A DNA stretch of 6,932 bases from Acidobacteriota bacterium (GTDB lineage: Bacteria; Acidobacteriota; Terriglobia; Terriglobales; Acidobacteriaceae). The translations under genes were made by a program, and so were the position numbers. Within the stretch, counting starts at the first letter, position 1; the number at the start of each line of letters is the position of its first letter. The stretch spans positions 1 through 6,932 of the forward strand of contig JANXQR010000668.1 of the NCBI GenBank assembly GCA_025353435.1. The letters are read 5' to 3'. The notes under the pieces are model-generated. The model did no database searches, was not told the origin of the DNA, and saw only the letters and a list, made by a program, of their open reading frames with translations. Shown piece by piece: positions 1 to 6,780 of the stretch.

Positions 1-986
1 AGGAAGGTGTTGGTGTCGTCGATGGAGCCGATGGCGACTTGCGCCCGCGCCGCGGAGAGCTGCAGATTGAGGTCCCTGGGCTGAGCATTGGCTGACTGCG
101 CGTAGAGCTTGGCCGATTCGGTCATGTTGCCATCGAGCTGATAGGTGAAGGCGAGTTCGGCGATGAGGTCTGGCTTGGGATTTTTGATGGCCTTGAGGGC
201 GGCGATGGCATCGGCGTACTTGCCCGCCTCGCGGAAGAAGCCGGCGAGGGTGCGGCTGACGTCGGGATTGTCAGGGTCGTGGCGCTTGGCAAGGACCAGG
301 TAGCGGTTGGCATCATCCATCTGCTTCAAGTTTTCGTAGGTGATGGCGAGCAGGACCTCGGAACGGGCTTCGGGCTTCAGGCGTTCGGCGCGCGCGAGCC
401 ACTCGACGGCGCCCTGATAATCCCTGGCATGCATGTAGGTTTCGCCGAGGAGGAGGGTGTCATCGCGGCGACGCGGGTCGGCAGCAACAATCTGCTTGAG
501 GAGCGTCTGGGCATCCTCGGTCCGACCCATGGTGCTGTAATCCTGGGCGAGTCCCGAAGAGCCATTGAGTGAGGCGGGATCGAGACGAAGGCCGTGGGTG
601 TAGGCCTCGACGGACTCGGCAATCCGGCCGTTGAGGCGAGCAGCGTAGCCGAGGAGGAACCAGATTTGCGGGTCGTCGGGAGCCGCTTTTACGGCGCGGC
701 GCGCGAAGTCGAGGGCCTGGACTTTGTCGCCTTTCTGGAGGGCGAGCTCGGCGGCGCGGGCGATGCGGGCATTCTGGATGTTCGTGCCCCAGCCCAGATC
801 CTGGCCTTGATTCTGGCTTGGCTTCTGGGTTGGCTTCTGCTGCGTTTGAGCCTGGGGGCTCTTTGATGCGTCAGGGCCGATCTGATACGTCTGCGAGTCC
901 TGGGCCGTAAGAGTGCGCACAAAGGCGAGCGCAAGAAGTCCGGCGATTCTTAGTAGTGGAAGTCTAAATTTCAAGACAAACCCCAT
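1..986 (-). CDS. Exported TPR-repeat protein (partial, C-terminus beyond window)
   Basis: The frame is open from the ATG at 986-984 to the window edge, giving 328 residues with no stop. Residues 1-28 form a signal peptide: a basic start (K6, R8, R13), a hydrophobic core LLALAF, and a likely cleavage after TLTA before Q29. A Gln/Pro/Lys-rich linker (about 43-62) follows. From about residue 72 to the edge the protein is a run of ~34-residue helical repeats with TPR signatures, for example G86/A91/A98/P103, G113/Y114/G120/A123/Y129/P137, LLGETY with A187/Y190/A193/P205, and G255/Y257/A260. TPR arrays are protein-interaction scaffolds, and export suggests a periplasmic or envelope role. No catalytic motif is seen. 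The gene diverges from the plus-strand cluster, so it belongs to another transcript. No Shine-Dalgarno precedes the ATG; a TTG at codon 5 is an alternative start. The specific function is unknown. Confidence 0.88.
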   Translation of the reverse strand, partial: MGFVLKFRLPLLRIAGLLALAFVRTLTAQDSQTYQIGPDASKSPQAQTQQKPTQKPSQNQGQDLGWGTNIQNARIARAAELALQKGDKVQALDFARRAVKAAPDDPQIWFLLGYAARLNGRIAESVEAYTHGLRLDPASLNGSSGLAQDYSTMGRTEDAQTLLKQIVAADPRRRDDTLLLGETYMHARDYQGAVEWLARAERLKPEARSEVLLAITYENLKQMDDANRYLVLAKRHDPDNPDVSRTLAGFFREAGKYADAIAALKAIKNPKPDLIAELAFTYQLDGNMTESAKLYAQSANAQPRDLNLQLSAARAQVAIGSIDDTNTF

Positions 987-1286
987 AAGCGCGAAATGAA
1001 TATAACTAGTTTGATTCTAACTTTGCTTCCATGTTTGCTTTTGGGGTCAGAAATATCCCTTTTGCAAGGACGGTGCGGGGGAGGTGAGCCGCAGGACGAT
1101 ATTTAAGCCGCACCAAAAGGCAACCATGAATGCCGCAGTGGTAATCAAAGTAGATGCTTGTATACCGGAACAAAATCTCATCCCGAGCCTAACAACCAAT
1201 ATATCGTTAAGAGATACTAACGCAGCGTGACGTGACACGGAGAGCAATGTCCGGGGATCCAGTCTCTGCTCTTCCACGAGGCTATT
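987..1286. other. Divergent intergenic region, 300 bases
   Basis: This stretch separates two divergent genes and is visibly more AT-rich than the coding DNA around it, so it should hold promoters for both directions. No convincing consensus promoter pair was found. Weak candidates are a TATATT-like -10 on the minus strand (999-1004) and GATACT at 1213-1218 on the plus strand, neither with a good -35 element. A short interrupted inverted repeat, CGTTA/TAACG, spans 1205-1222 and overlaps the second candidate. A tandem GTGAC GTGAC lies at about 1227-1236. I see no RNA gene and no supportable protein gene here. Confidence 0.6.
1278..1281 (+). promoter_or_regulatory. Ribosome binding site deciding the GTG start at 1287
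   Basis: GAGG lies 5 bases before GTG 1287. The in-frame ATGs at 1302 and 1308 have no comparable purine-rich site in front of them, so the GTG is preferred as the start of the 974-residue protein. The signal is short, and the choice changes only a few residues before the first membrane helix. Confidence 0.5.
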
Positions 1287-4211
1287 GTGCAGAATTCAGA
1301 AATGGTTATGCCGCAGGAGCGAGCGCCACGAGAGCGGCCGGCGACCGAGCGGTTTCTTGCCCTTCAGCGGCCCATTCCCATGAGCCTGCTTCTATTGGCG
1401 GCGCTGGCGGTTCATCTTCCCCTGCTGTTGATGAAATTGCCATTGAAGTCGTACGACACGAATTTTCATATCTTTTTTGCCTCGCACTACCTTCATCACT
1501 GGTTTAATCCGTGGAATACCAATTGGTACGCGGGCTTTTCGCAAATGACGTATCCGCCGTTGCCGCAGCAGTGGGTGGCGATGGTTTCTCACCTGCTGGG
1601 ACTCGACCTTGCTTATATGGCTGTGCAGATGGCGGCCATTCTGCTGTTGGTGGTGGGCGTTTATCGCTTTGCCAAGCTGTGGGTGAGTCCGCTAGCGGCG
1701 TCTTATGCAGCGCTGGCCAGTGTGTTTGTTGGGTCCGAGAGCTTTTTGGTCTATTCTGCTGGACAGCTGGGCACCACGTCAGCTGCGCCGCTGTATTTGA
1801 ATGCGCTTCCGTTCCTGTTTGAGTGGATACGATTTGGCCGCTGGCGCGCGTTTGTCAAGGCAAGCGTGCTGTTTACGGCCGCTGCGGCTGCTCACCATGC
1901 AACGCTGCTTTTCGGATCGTTCTTCTTCGCTCTGCCGGTGTTGGCGCTGGCTTTGCTTGATCGCGAAGGTGATGATGGCGAACGGCTGTTGACGCCGGCG
2001 TTTCTGGTTCGCACCATTTCAATTGTGGTGGTGGTGGGCGCAGCCATCGCGGTCGTGCTGCTTCCATTCTGGATCGCGCTCATCAAGTACCCGGTGACGC
2101 AGGCGCCGATTCCCCATGCCAGCCGGTCGAATTACCTGCTCAACATGGATTTTGGAATCAACTATTTTTTGGTGCCGTATGGTGCGCTGGTTCTTGCGTT
2201 GCCGTTTATCTTCTGGCGGGGTGCGGCAGTAGCGCGTTTGCGACCGCTGCTGCTGGGATTCTGGGTCGCGTTCCTGGTGGGCCTGGGCGGCACCACGCCG
2301 GTAGGGCGAATCCTGCTTGGCCGGGCGTTTGAAGTGCTGACCATGGAGCGCTTCAGTTATTGGGCGACACTGCTTGCGCTGCCTTTTGTGGGGCTGCTGG
2401 CCGCGGACCTGATTGCCAGATTCCGCATGAAGGCAGCAGTGAGCCTTGCCGTGCTGGCAACGGCCACCTGCGCACTTGCTGTGGGCTGGTCGACGTATCA
2501 TCCCGCCGACGCTGGTGATTTCAAGGTCGATGATGTTGCGGCGTGGCTGAATCGCGACGGCCACGACCGGTACAGTTACATCACCCTGGGGTTTGGAAAC
2601 AAGATTTCGCGGCTGGCAGTTGAGACCGCGGCGCCAAGTGAAGATGGCGAGTGGAACTCAGGGCGACTTCTACCGGAGTTGACGAAGTATGGCGTGGGCG
2701 CACTGTCCGGCTCGAAGTACTTTGGCAAGCCGGGATTGGATTCGCTGCGCGCCATGCTGGAACACGCGGATCACTATGGATTGAAGTGGATTCTGGTGCG
2801 CGACCGGTACTACGATCCGCTGCTTGCCTTTGCGGGATGGCGGCCCGTCGACAACCTGAACGACAACACCATCATCATCTGGGCGAAGGACGGAATTCCG
2901 CCGGCAACCCCGGTGAACGCGTCGCAAATACCACCACACTGGCAGGGCGTGATGTGGGGGATTTTGCCGTTCGGCAGCAGCATTCTCGCGATTCTTGTGC
3001 TGCTGATCCCCGGACGCCGTGAAGAGGAACCCAAATTTGAACACTCCGATCCCAGCGAGGAGAGTCTGGCCAGGAGGGATGGGCAGGCAACGGCAGGACG
3101 TCTTTATAGTTTGGCTCTAGCGGCGGCCACGGTGGTGCTGATCGTGATTGGCACCATGTTCCCAGTGGCGGCCGCGAAGGCGTATGCGGGCAGCGGGACG
3201 AGCGGAAATTCATCCACCGCGGAGGCTGCGGTGCGTTCGCTTGGCGACCATATCCACTCGCGAGCGTGGGATAGGGCCTACGACAGCCTGGCGAATAAGT
3301 CGCAGTTTACGCAGGCGCAGTTCATGAGCGATTTGATGGGCTATTACCCCAATCTGCGGACGTATTCGGTACTCGACACTTTTGAGGTTTTCCCGGTTCA
3401 TGCTTCCGACTCGGACGCTGAGTACAAGTTGAAGCTGCACTGGGCCACGGTGGTGGGCGACGCCGTGGAGTCGCGCGATTTGCACGTGGTAAGGAACGGC
3501 GCCCGCTGGCAGGTGGACTGGCCCCTCATGAAGGAACCCGTGGTTCCGCCGCAGGTTATTCCCACGAATTACCTGCGCTGGGATGTGATCCATCGAGGGG
3601 CGGGGGATGATTGGGGCGCGGTTGACGTGGAAGCGCCACACGTGAGGATCCTGGATATGCACCCGGTGCAGCGGGCCGAGGGCACCGTCATTCTTGGCGA
3701 GTTGCTGAATGAAGACGTGGTGCCGGCTTATGTTTCGGTGACGGCGACGTTGCTGAACAAGAGCCAGCAGCCGGTTGCCACGGAAGGCAGCTTCGACAAG
3801 ATTTCGCACCTGCTGCTGCCAAAGCAAGTCACGCCGTTCCTGATTCGCTTTCCTGACGTGAATCTGTCTGACGTTGGCGGGGTGCGCATTACGCCGTTCT
3901 CGACGTTGATTCCGGCGTCCGCCGATCCGGTGATTGAGATTCAAAACGAAAAGATCAACCCGGCTCCGAATGCTTCCCTGACCGGACAGCTTGTGAACCA
4001 GAGCGGGCAGATTGCCAACGTGGCGCACGTGGTCGCAACTTTCTACGATCAGAATGGGAACCTGGTCTGGGTGGGGGATCAATATGTGGATCATGCGCTG
4101 TTGCCGCAGGCTCCAGTTGACTTTAACGTTCACATTCCAGGTGACTTGGCGCATAAGATCAGCACCCAGCGGACGGTGATCTCGACCTACATCATGGGGG
4201 GAGGGCAGTGA
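1287..4211 (+). CDS. Large polytopic membrane protein, PTPS-related/GT-C-like, with NTF2-like and two FxLYD-like tail domains
   Basis: 974 residues, GTG start. After a short basic N-terminus, residues 30-50 form the first membrane helix. A loop with YDTNFH (56-61), NPWNTNWYAG (74-83) and YPPLPQ (89-94) follows. This acidic first-loop layout is that of GT-C-type transferases and of the '6-pyruvoyl-tetrahydropterin synthase-related' membrane family, which is not itself a PTPS enzyme. About ten more helices run to residue 400. A soluble stretch (405-550) contains LPELTKYGVGALSG and LKWILVRDRYYDPLL, followed by helices at about 553-576 and 606-630. The tail has an NTF2-like region (about 644-746, ending ARWQVDWP) and two FxLYD-like beta domains (about 785-870 and 885-970; the second has VVATFYDQNGNLVW). 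The likely role is transfer of a lipid-linked sugar or a related envelope task. Neither substrate nor catalytic residue is proven. The gene overlaps the next by 4 bases. The membrane family call is moderate and the tail domains are recognised by pattern only. Confidence 0.85.
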   Translation: MQNSEMVMPQERAPRERPATERFLALQRPIPMSLLLLAALAVHLPLLLMKLPLKSYDTNFHIFFASHYLHHWFNPWNTNWYAGFSQMTYPPLPQQWVAMVSHLLGLDLAYMAVQMAAILLLVVGVYRFAKLWVSPLAASYAALASVFVGSESFLVYSAGQLGTTSAAPLYLNALPFLFEWIRFGRWRAFVKASVLFTAAAAAHHATLLFGSFFFALPVLALALLDREGDDGERLLTPAFLVRTISIVVVVGAAIAVVLLPFWIALIKYPVTQAPIPHASRSNYLLNMDFGINYFLVPYGALVLALPFIFWRGAAVARLRPLLLGFWVAFLVGLGGTTPVGRILLGRAFEVLTMERFSYWATLLALPFVGLLAADLIARFRMKAAVSLAVLATATCALAVGWSTYHPADAGDFKVDDVAAWLNRDGHDRYSYITLGFGNKISRLAVETAAPSEDGEWNSGRLLPELTKYGVGALSGSKYFGKPGLDSLRAMLEHADHYGLKWILVRDRYYDPLLAFAGWRPVDNLNDNTIIIWAKDGIPPATPVNASQIPPHWQGVMWGILPFGSSILAILVLLIPGRREEEPKFEHSDPSEESLARRDGQATAGRLYSLALAAATVVLIVIGTMFPVAAAKAYAGSGTSGNSSTAEAAVRSLGDHIHSRAWDRAYDSLANKSQFTQAQFMSDLMGYYPNLRTYSVLDTFEVFPVHASDSDAEYKLKLHWATVVGDAVESRDLHVVRNGARWQVDWPLMKEPVVPPQVIPTNYLRWDVIHRGAGDDWGAVDVEAPHVRILDMHPVQRAEGTVILGELLNEDVVPAYVSVTATLLNKSQQPVATEGSFDKISHLLLPKQVTPFLIRFPDVNLSDVGGVRITPFSTLIPASADPVIEIQNEKINPAPNASLTGQLVNQSGQIANVAHVVATFYDQNGNLVWVGDQYVDHALLPQAPVDFNVHIPGDLAHKISTQRTVISTYIMGGGQ
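4200..4204 (+). promoter_or_regulatory. Ribosome binding site inside the end of the upstream gene
   Basis: GGAGG, within a longer G-rich run (4196-4205), encodes the final glycines of the membrane protein and lies just before GTG 4208. The GTGA overlap of start and stop codons (4208-4211) plus this site points to translational coupling of the two genes. Confidence 0.6.
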
Positions 4212-5068
4212 GACTCACTCGGCTGTTGCTGAACGGCATTTTGGGTGTCTGCCTGGTGGCGCCGCTGAGCGCGCAGGGTGTCCTGACGGTGCCCAGGACG
4301 ATTGTGGCCGGAAGCGCCTTCTCCGTGCAAACGGGTGGGAGCGGCCCGGGAACGCTCTACGTAGTTGGCCCAAATCAAGTAGTGAAGATGGACATTCAAC
4401 TAGGATCGGCTCTGGAGATTGCTGCGGGAACCCTTTATAACGCCGGTCACTACCTGGTGTTTGTCTCGGGCTCGAGTGAGAACGCTTCGCTGGATGTGAC
4501 GCCGGCCAATAAGCCCGCGGATGTAAGTTTTCTGGCGCGGCCCTCGCGGCTGCCGGTGGGATTGCGAGGCGGGATCACAGGAGCGGTGTATTTGTTCGAT
4601 TTGTACAAAAATTTGTATACGGCGCCGACGCCGGTAGCGTTTCAGCTATCCACGCCAGCGGGGACTGTGCAGAGCCGGTCAATCACGACGCGCAACGGGG
4701 CGGCCTGGATTGCGATGGACTCATCGCCCAAAGTAGGTGCGGCGCAGTTTGTAGCACGTGTGGGAGACATATCGGCGACGCGGGTGATTGGGCAGGTGCC
4801 GGGTGATCCGTGTGGCTTGCAAATGACGGCGAAGGCGGCCGGGCAAAAGGTGGAAGTGGAGACCGCGCCAGTGCGCGATTGTAGTGGCAATGCGGTTCCG
4901 GACGGCACGATTGTGACCTTTACCGAAGTGTACAACGGCGTTCAGGCCACGGTGGATGTGCCGCTTAAGCGTGGTGTGGCCAGAGTGGAGATGCCTGCCT
5001 ATCCGGGCGCCATGATTACGGTGGCGAGCGGAGTGGTGCTGGGGAATCAGATCCGGTGGGGGCGATAG
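4208..5068 (+). CDS. Secreted protein with Ig-like (Big_1-like) domains
   Basis: 286 residues, GTG start overlapping the previous stop by 4 bases. Residues 1-22 are a signal peptide (basic RLTR, hydrophobic core, cleavage after PLSA before Q23). C15 is not in a lipobox, so this is probably not a lipoprotein. The mature part reads as three beta-rich modules: about 24-97; about 105-190 (LFDLYKNLYTAPTPVAFQLSTPAG, then NGAAWIAM); and about 200-283. The third carries DCSGNAVPDGTIVTFTE, close to the D-x-x-G-N-x-V-P-x-G-T-x-V-T-F pattern of invasin/intimin Big_1 domains. C202 and C225 are the only cysteines in the mature protein and could form a disulphide, consistent with a periplasmic or surface location. 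No enzyme motif is seen. A structural or binding partner role for the neighbouring membrane protein is inferred from coupling. An acidobacterial protein of unknown function is the cautious call. Confidence 0.88.
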   Translation: MRLTRLLLNGILGVCLVAPLSAQGVLTVPRTIVAGSAFSVQTGGSGPGTLYVVGPNQVVKMDIQLGSALEIAAGTLYNAGHYLVFVSGSSENASLDVTPANKPADVSFLARPSRLPVGLRGGITGAVYLFDLYKNLYTAPTPVAFQLSTPAGTVQSRSITTRNGAAWIAMDSSPKVGAAQFVARVGDISATRVIGQVPGDPCGLQMTAKAAGQKVEVETAPVRDCSGNAVPDGTIVTFTEVYNGVQATVDVPLKRGVARVEMPAYPGAMITVASGVVLGNQIRWGR

Positions 5069-5069
5069 C

Positions 5070-5567
5070 GTGACACGATTTGTTTTCATCGCGATAGCCG
5101 CTCTCGGGACAACGGGAACTGTGGCTACGGCGCAGGCAACCGTGCACGTGCAACCATCACAGGTGGATGGACCGCGACCGCTTGCAGATCAGACTGCGAA
5201 GGCCGTTGTCGAAGACTATGTCGAGGCCTGGCAGACCATGCGAACTGCCCTGGATCAAAACCGGATTGATGTGCTCGATCGCGATTTTGTCGGGAATGCG
5301 AAGGACAAGCTTACGGAGACGATTCGGCAACAGACGAATGCTGGGATTCATACAAACTATCAAGACCGGTCTCACAATGTGCAGATCGTTTTCTATTCTC
5401 CTGAAGGGTTGTCAATCGAACTGACTGATAATGTGGAGTATGAAGAACAGGTTCTCGGCAAGGAAAAGGTGTTAACAGCGCAACATGTCAGCGCGCATTA
5501 CGTGGTAATGTTGTCGCCTTCAGAAACCAGGTGGAAAGTCAGAATTTTTCAGGCAGGAAATGAGTGA
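5070..5567 (+). CDS. Small secreted protein, NTF2-like fold predicted
   Basis: 165 residues, GTG start 1 base after the previous stop, with GGTGGGGG (5055-5062) as a plausible ribosome site 7 bases upstream. Residues 1-21 are a signal peptide with cleavage after ATA before Q22. The mature protein begins with a helix (about 40-63, AVVEDYVEAWQTMRTAL), then helical segments (65-92). Beta strands follow: 102-109 NVQIVFYS, 113-124, 134-147 and 153-160 RWKVRIF. This helix-helix-helix-curved-sheet order with a terminal W-x-V strand is that of NTF2-like/Tim44-like domains, which bind small ligands or peptides or act as assembly modules. I see no catalytic residues. Base composition is visibly more AT-rich at third positions than in the two genes before it. 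Same operon by spacing. Function unknown; the fold call is a pattern judgement. Confidence 0.85.
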   Translation: MTRFVFIAIAALGTTGTVATAQATVHVQPSQVDGPRPLADQTAKAVVEDYVEAWQTMRTALDQNRIDVLDRDFVGNAKDKLTETIRQQTNAGIHTNYQDRSHNVQIVFYSPEGLSIELTDNVEYEEQVLGKEKVLTAQHVSAHYVVMLSPSETRWKVRIFQAGNE

Positions 5568-5599
5568 AAGTCTGCATCTAAGTAAGTAGTGCTGTAAGT

Positions 5600-5611
5600 C
5601 GTGGTACCACG
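5600..5611. repeat. Perfect 12-base palindrome CGTGGTACCACG
   Basis: The 12 bases read identically on both strands and sit in the 136-base gap between the NTF2-like gene and the glycosyltransferase, 93 bases before the latter's start codon. A hairpin would have only a 4-base-pair stem with a GTAC loop and lacks a T tract directly after it, so a dimeric regulator site is more plausible than a terminator. No regulator can be named. Confidence 0.45.
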
Positions 5612-5690
5612 CCGGCATTTTCATACGGGTCATTTTTCCCCCAAGGATTTCCCCACTGCACTAGAGTACGAGCATTACAAAATACGATTC

Positions 5691-5695
5691 AGGAG
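5691..5695 (+). promoter_or_regulatory. Ribosome binding site for the GT2 glycosyltransferase
   Basis: AGGAG ends 8 bases before ATG 5704. The conserved V-S-I-V-V-P-I-Y-N-E motif begins directly at codon 2, so both the site and the protein family support this start. Confidence 0.75.
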
Positions 5696-5703
5696 TCGCG
5701 GCG

Positions 5704-6780
5704 ATGGTCTCAATTGTCGTTCCCATCTATAACGAAGAAGAGATTGTGGTACGTTTCCACGAGGCGGTTGCAAGCGCCTTGGAGGGAGTTGTCGATGACT
5801 GGGAGGTTGTTTACGTCAACGACGGTTCCACAGATTCTTCCCTCGAACTGCTAAAACGAATTCAGGCCGAAGACAATCGCGTGGTGATTGTTGAACTGTC
5901 ACGCAACTGGGGCCATATGGGCGCCATTACCTCCGGACTGCAGTGCGCGCGAGGGCGTGCGATCATCCTGATGGACGGGGACTTCCAGGATCCGCCGGAG
6001 GTTCTGCCGCAGTTGATCAACGCATGGCAAGAAGGCGCCGATGTGGTGGTTGGAGTGCGCAGGAGCCGCATCGAAAGCAGGAAGGTGCTTGCATTCCTGT
6101 TCCCGCTCTTCTACCGTTTTTTGGGCGCGCTCTCTGATTTTCCGATTCCGCTGAATGCTGGGATCTTCAGCCTGATGGATCGCAAGGCGCTCAACTCCGT
6201 TCTGGCATTGCGCGAAAAGAATCGCTATCTGCCGGGCCTGCGGGCTTGGGTGGGCTACAAGAATGCCGTGGTCTATTATGACCGGCAGGATCGGCTTGCC
6301 GGCGATGGAAAGCTGTCGTTTATCAGCCGTATCAAGTACGCGATGGACGCGATTGCGAGCTTCAGTTATAAGCCGCTGCGGCTAAGCTTCGGCCTTTTCG
6401 GGCTCACGGCCAGCTTGGCGGTGCTTCTGGCACTTTGCATGCTGCTTCCGGTGAGCACGGTCGCTTCGGTCGGCTTTGGAATTTCCGCATCCGTATTCTT
6501 CATGGGCGGATTGTTGCTGCTGACAATCGGGATCCTCGGCGAATATCTGGGCCGTGTGTACGACGAAGTGCGCAACCGTCCGCATGCGCTGATCAGCGCG
6601 ATCCACCGCGTGCAAGCCATGATGCCGAGCCAGGTGGGAATGGCAGGCCAGGTGGGAATGGAAAGCCCGGCGAATCTTGTACCGGTGTATATGCGACAAA
6701 ACGGTTTGCGAGGAGCCTGGAATGCTTCGAGGGATGAGGCATACACCGGCGACGATCGTGAGCTTGCTTCGACTGGTTGA
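5704..6780 (+). CDS. GT2 polyprenyl-phosphate glycosyltransferase (GtrB/ArnC/DPM1-like)
   Basis: 358 residues. The GT-A domain starts at once with SIVVPIYNEEE (3-13). It has VNDGSTD (38-44) for nucleotide-sugar binding, SRNWGHMGAITSGLQCARG (66-84), and the DGD metal motif at 91-93 in LMDGDFQDPPE. It continues through NAGIFSLMDRKAL (151-163), NRYLPGLRAWVGY (173-185) and GKLSFISRIKYAMDAI (202-217). Two membrane helices (about 228-249 and 256-277) are followed by GILGEYLGRVYDEVRNRP (276-293), the signature that closes GtrB/ArnC-type enzymes. These transfer a sugar from a nucleotide sugar to undecaprenyl-phosphate on the cytoplasmic face, supplying GT-C transferases. The sugar cannot be read. Oddly, about 60 residues follow the usual end, including a tandem QVGMAG/QVGMES. 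The gene sits 136 bases after the operon and may have its own promoter. Confidence 0.95.
   Translation: MVSIVVPIYNEEEIVVRFHEAVASALEGVVDDWEVVYVNDGSTDSSLELLKRIQAEDNRVVIVELSRNWGHMGAITSGLQCARGRAIILMDGDFQDPPEVLPQLINAWQEGADVVVGVRRSRIESRKVLAFLFPLFYRFLGALSDFPIPLNAGIFSLMDRKALNSVLALREKNRYLPGLRAWVGYKNAVVYYDRQDRLAGDGKLSFISRIKYAMDAIASFSYKPLRLSFGLFGLTASLAVLLALCMLLPVSTVASVGFGISASVFFMGGLLLLTIGILGEYLGRVYDEVRNRPHALISAIHRVQAMMPSQVGMAGQVGMESPANLVPVYMRQNGLRGAWNASRDEAYTGDDRELASTG
6630..6661 (+). repeat. 14-base tandem direct repeat in the glycosyltransferase tail
   Basis: CCAGGTGGGAATGG occurs at 6630-6643 and again at 6648-6661, 18 bases apart. The spacing keeps frame and gives QVGMAG then QVGMES in the C-terminal extension. 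It looks like a small in-frame duplication in a part of the protein under little constraint. Confidence 0.85.
6711..6715 (+). promoter_or_regulatory. Strong ribosome binding site inside the GT2 gene
   Basis: AGGAG lies 6 bases before ATG 6722, which opens a different frame from the glycosyltransferase. It is as good as the glycosyltransferase's own site and is the main reason for calling the small gene that follows. Confidence 0.5.

Noticed and set aside
1047..1277. Minus-strand 76-codon frame in the divergent intergenic region, with a hydrophobic stretch ITTAAFMVAFWCGLNIVL
   Set aside because: It opens with GTG without a ribosome site, overlaps no conserved motif, and lies in AT-rich DNA without the codon bias of the neighbours. 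It would also occupy the whole promoter region of both flanking genes. Internal ATGs lack ribosome sites too.
2019..2564. Minus-strand 181-codon frame opposite the membrane helices
   Set aside because: Composition is polar and repetitive (Arg/Gln/His/Lys), as expected from reading hydrophobic plus-strand codons backwards. It has no ribosome site or recognisable family.
3210..4154. Long 314-codon frame on the minus strand opposite the tail of the large membrane protein
   Set aside because: The translation is rich in Arg, His, Asn and Gln and has no domain or signal pattern. The plus-strand frame shows clear domains and is coupled to the next gene, so this is a shadow of GC-biased codons.
1287..4211. 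Reading the large protein as a 6-pyruvoyl-tetrahydropterin synthase
   Set aside because: The family name is historical. None of the zinc-binding histidine motifs of the soluble enzyme are present, and the protein is a polytopic membrane protein.
5600..5625. Palindrome followed by GCCGGCATTTTC as a terminator of the three-gene operon
   Set aside because: The stem is only four base pairs once a loop is allowed, and no U-rich tract follows directly.
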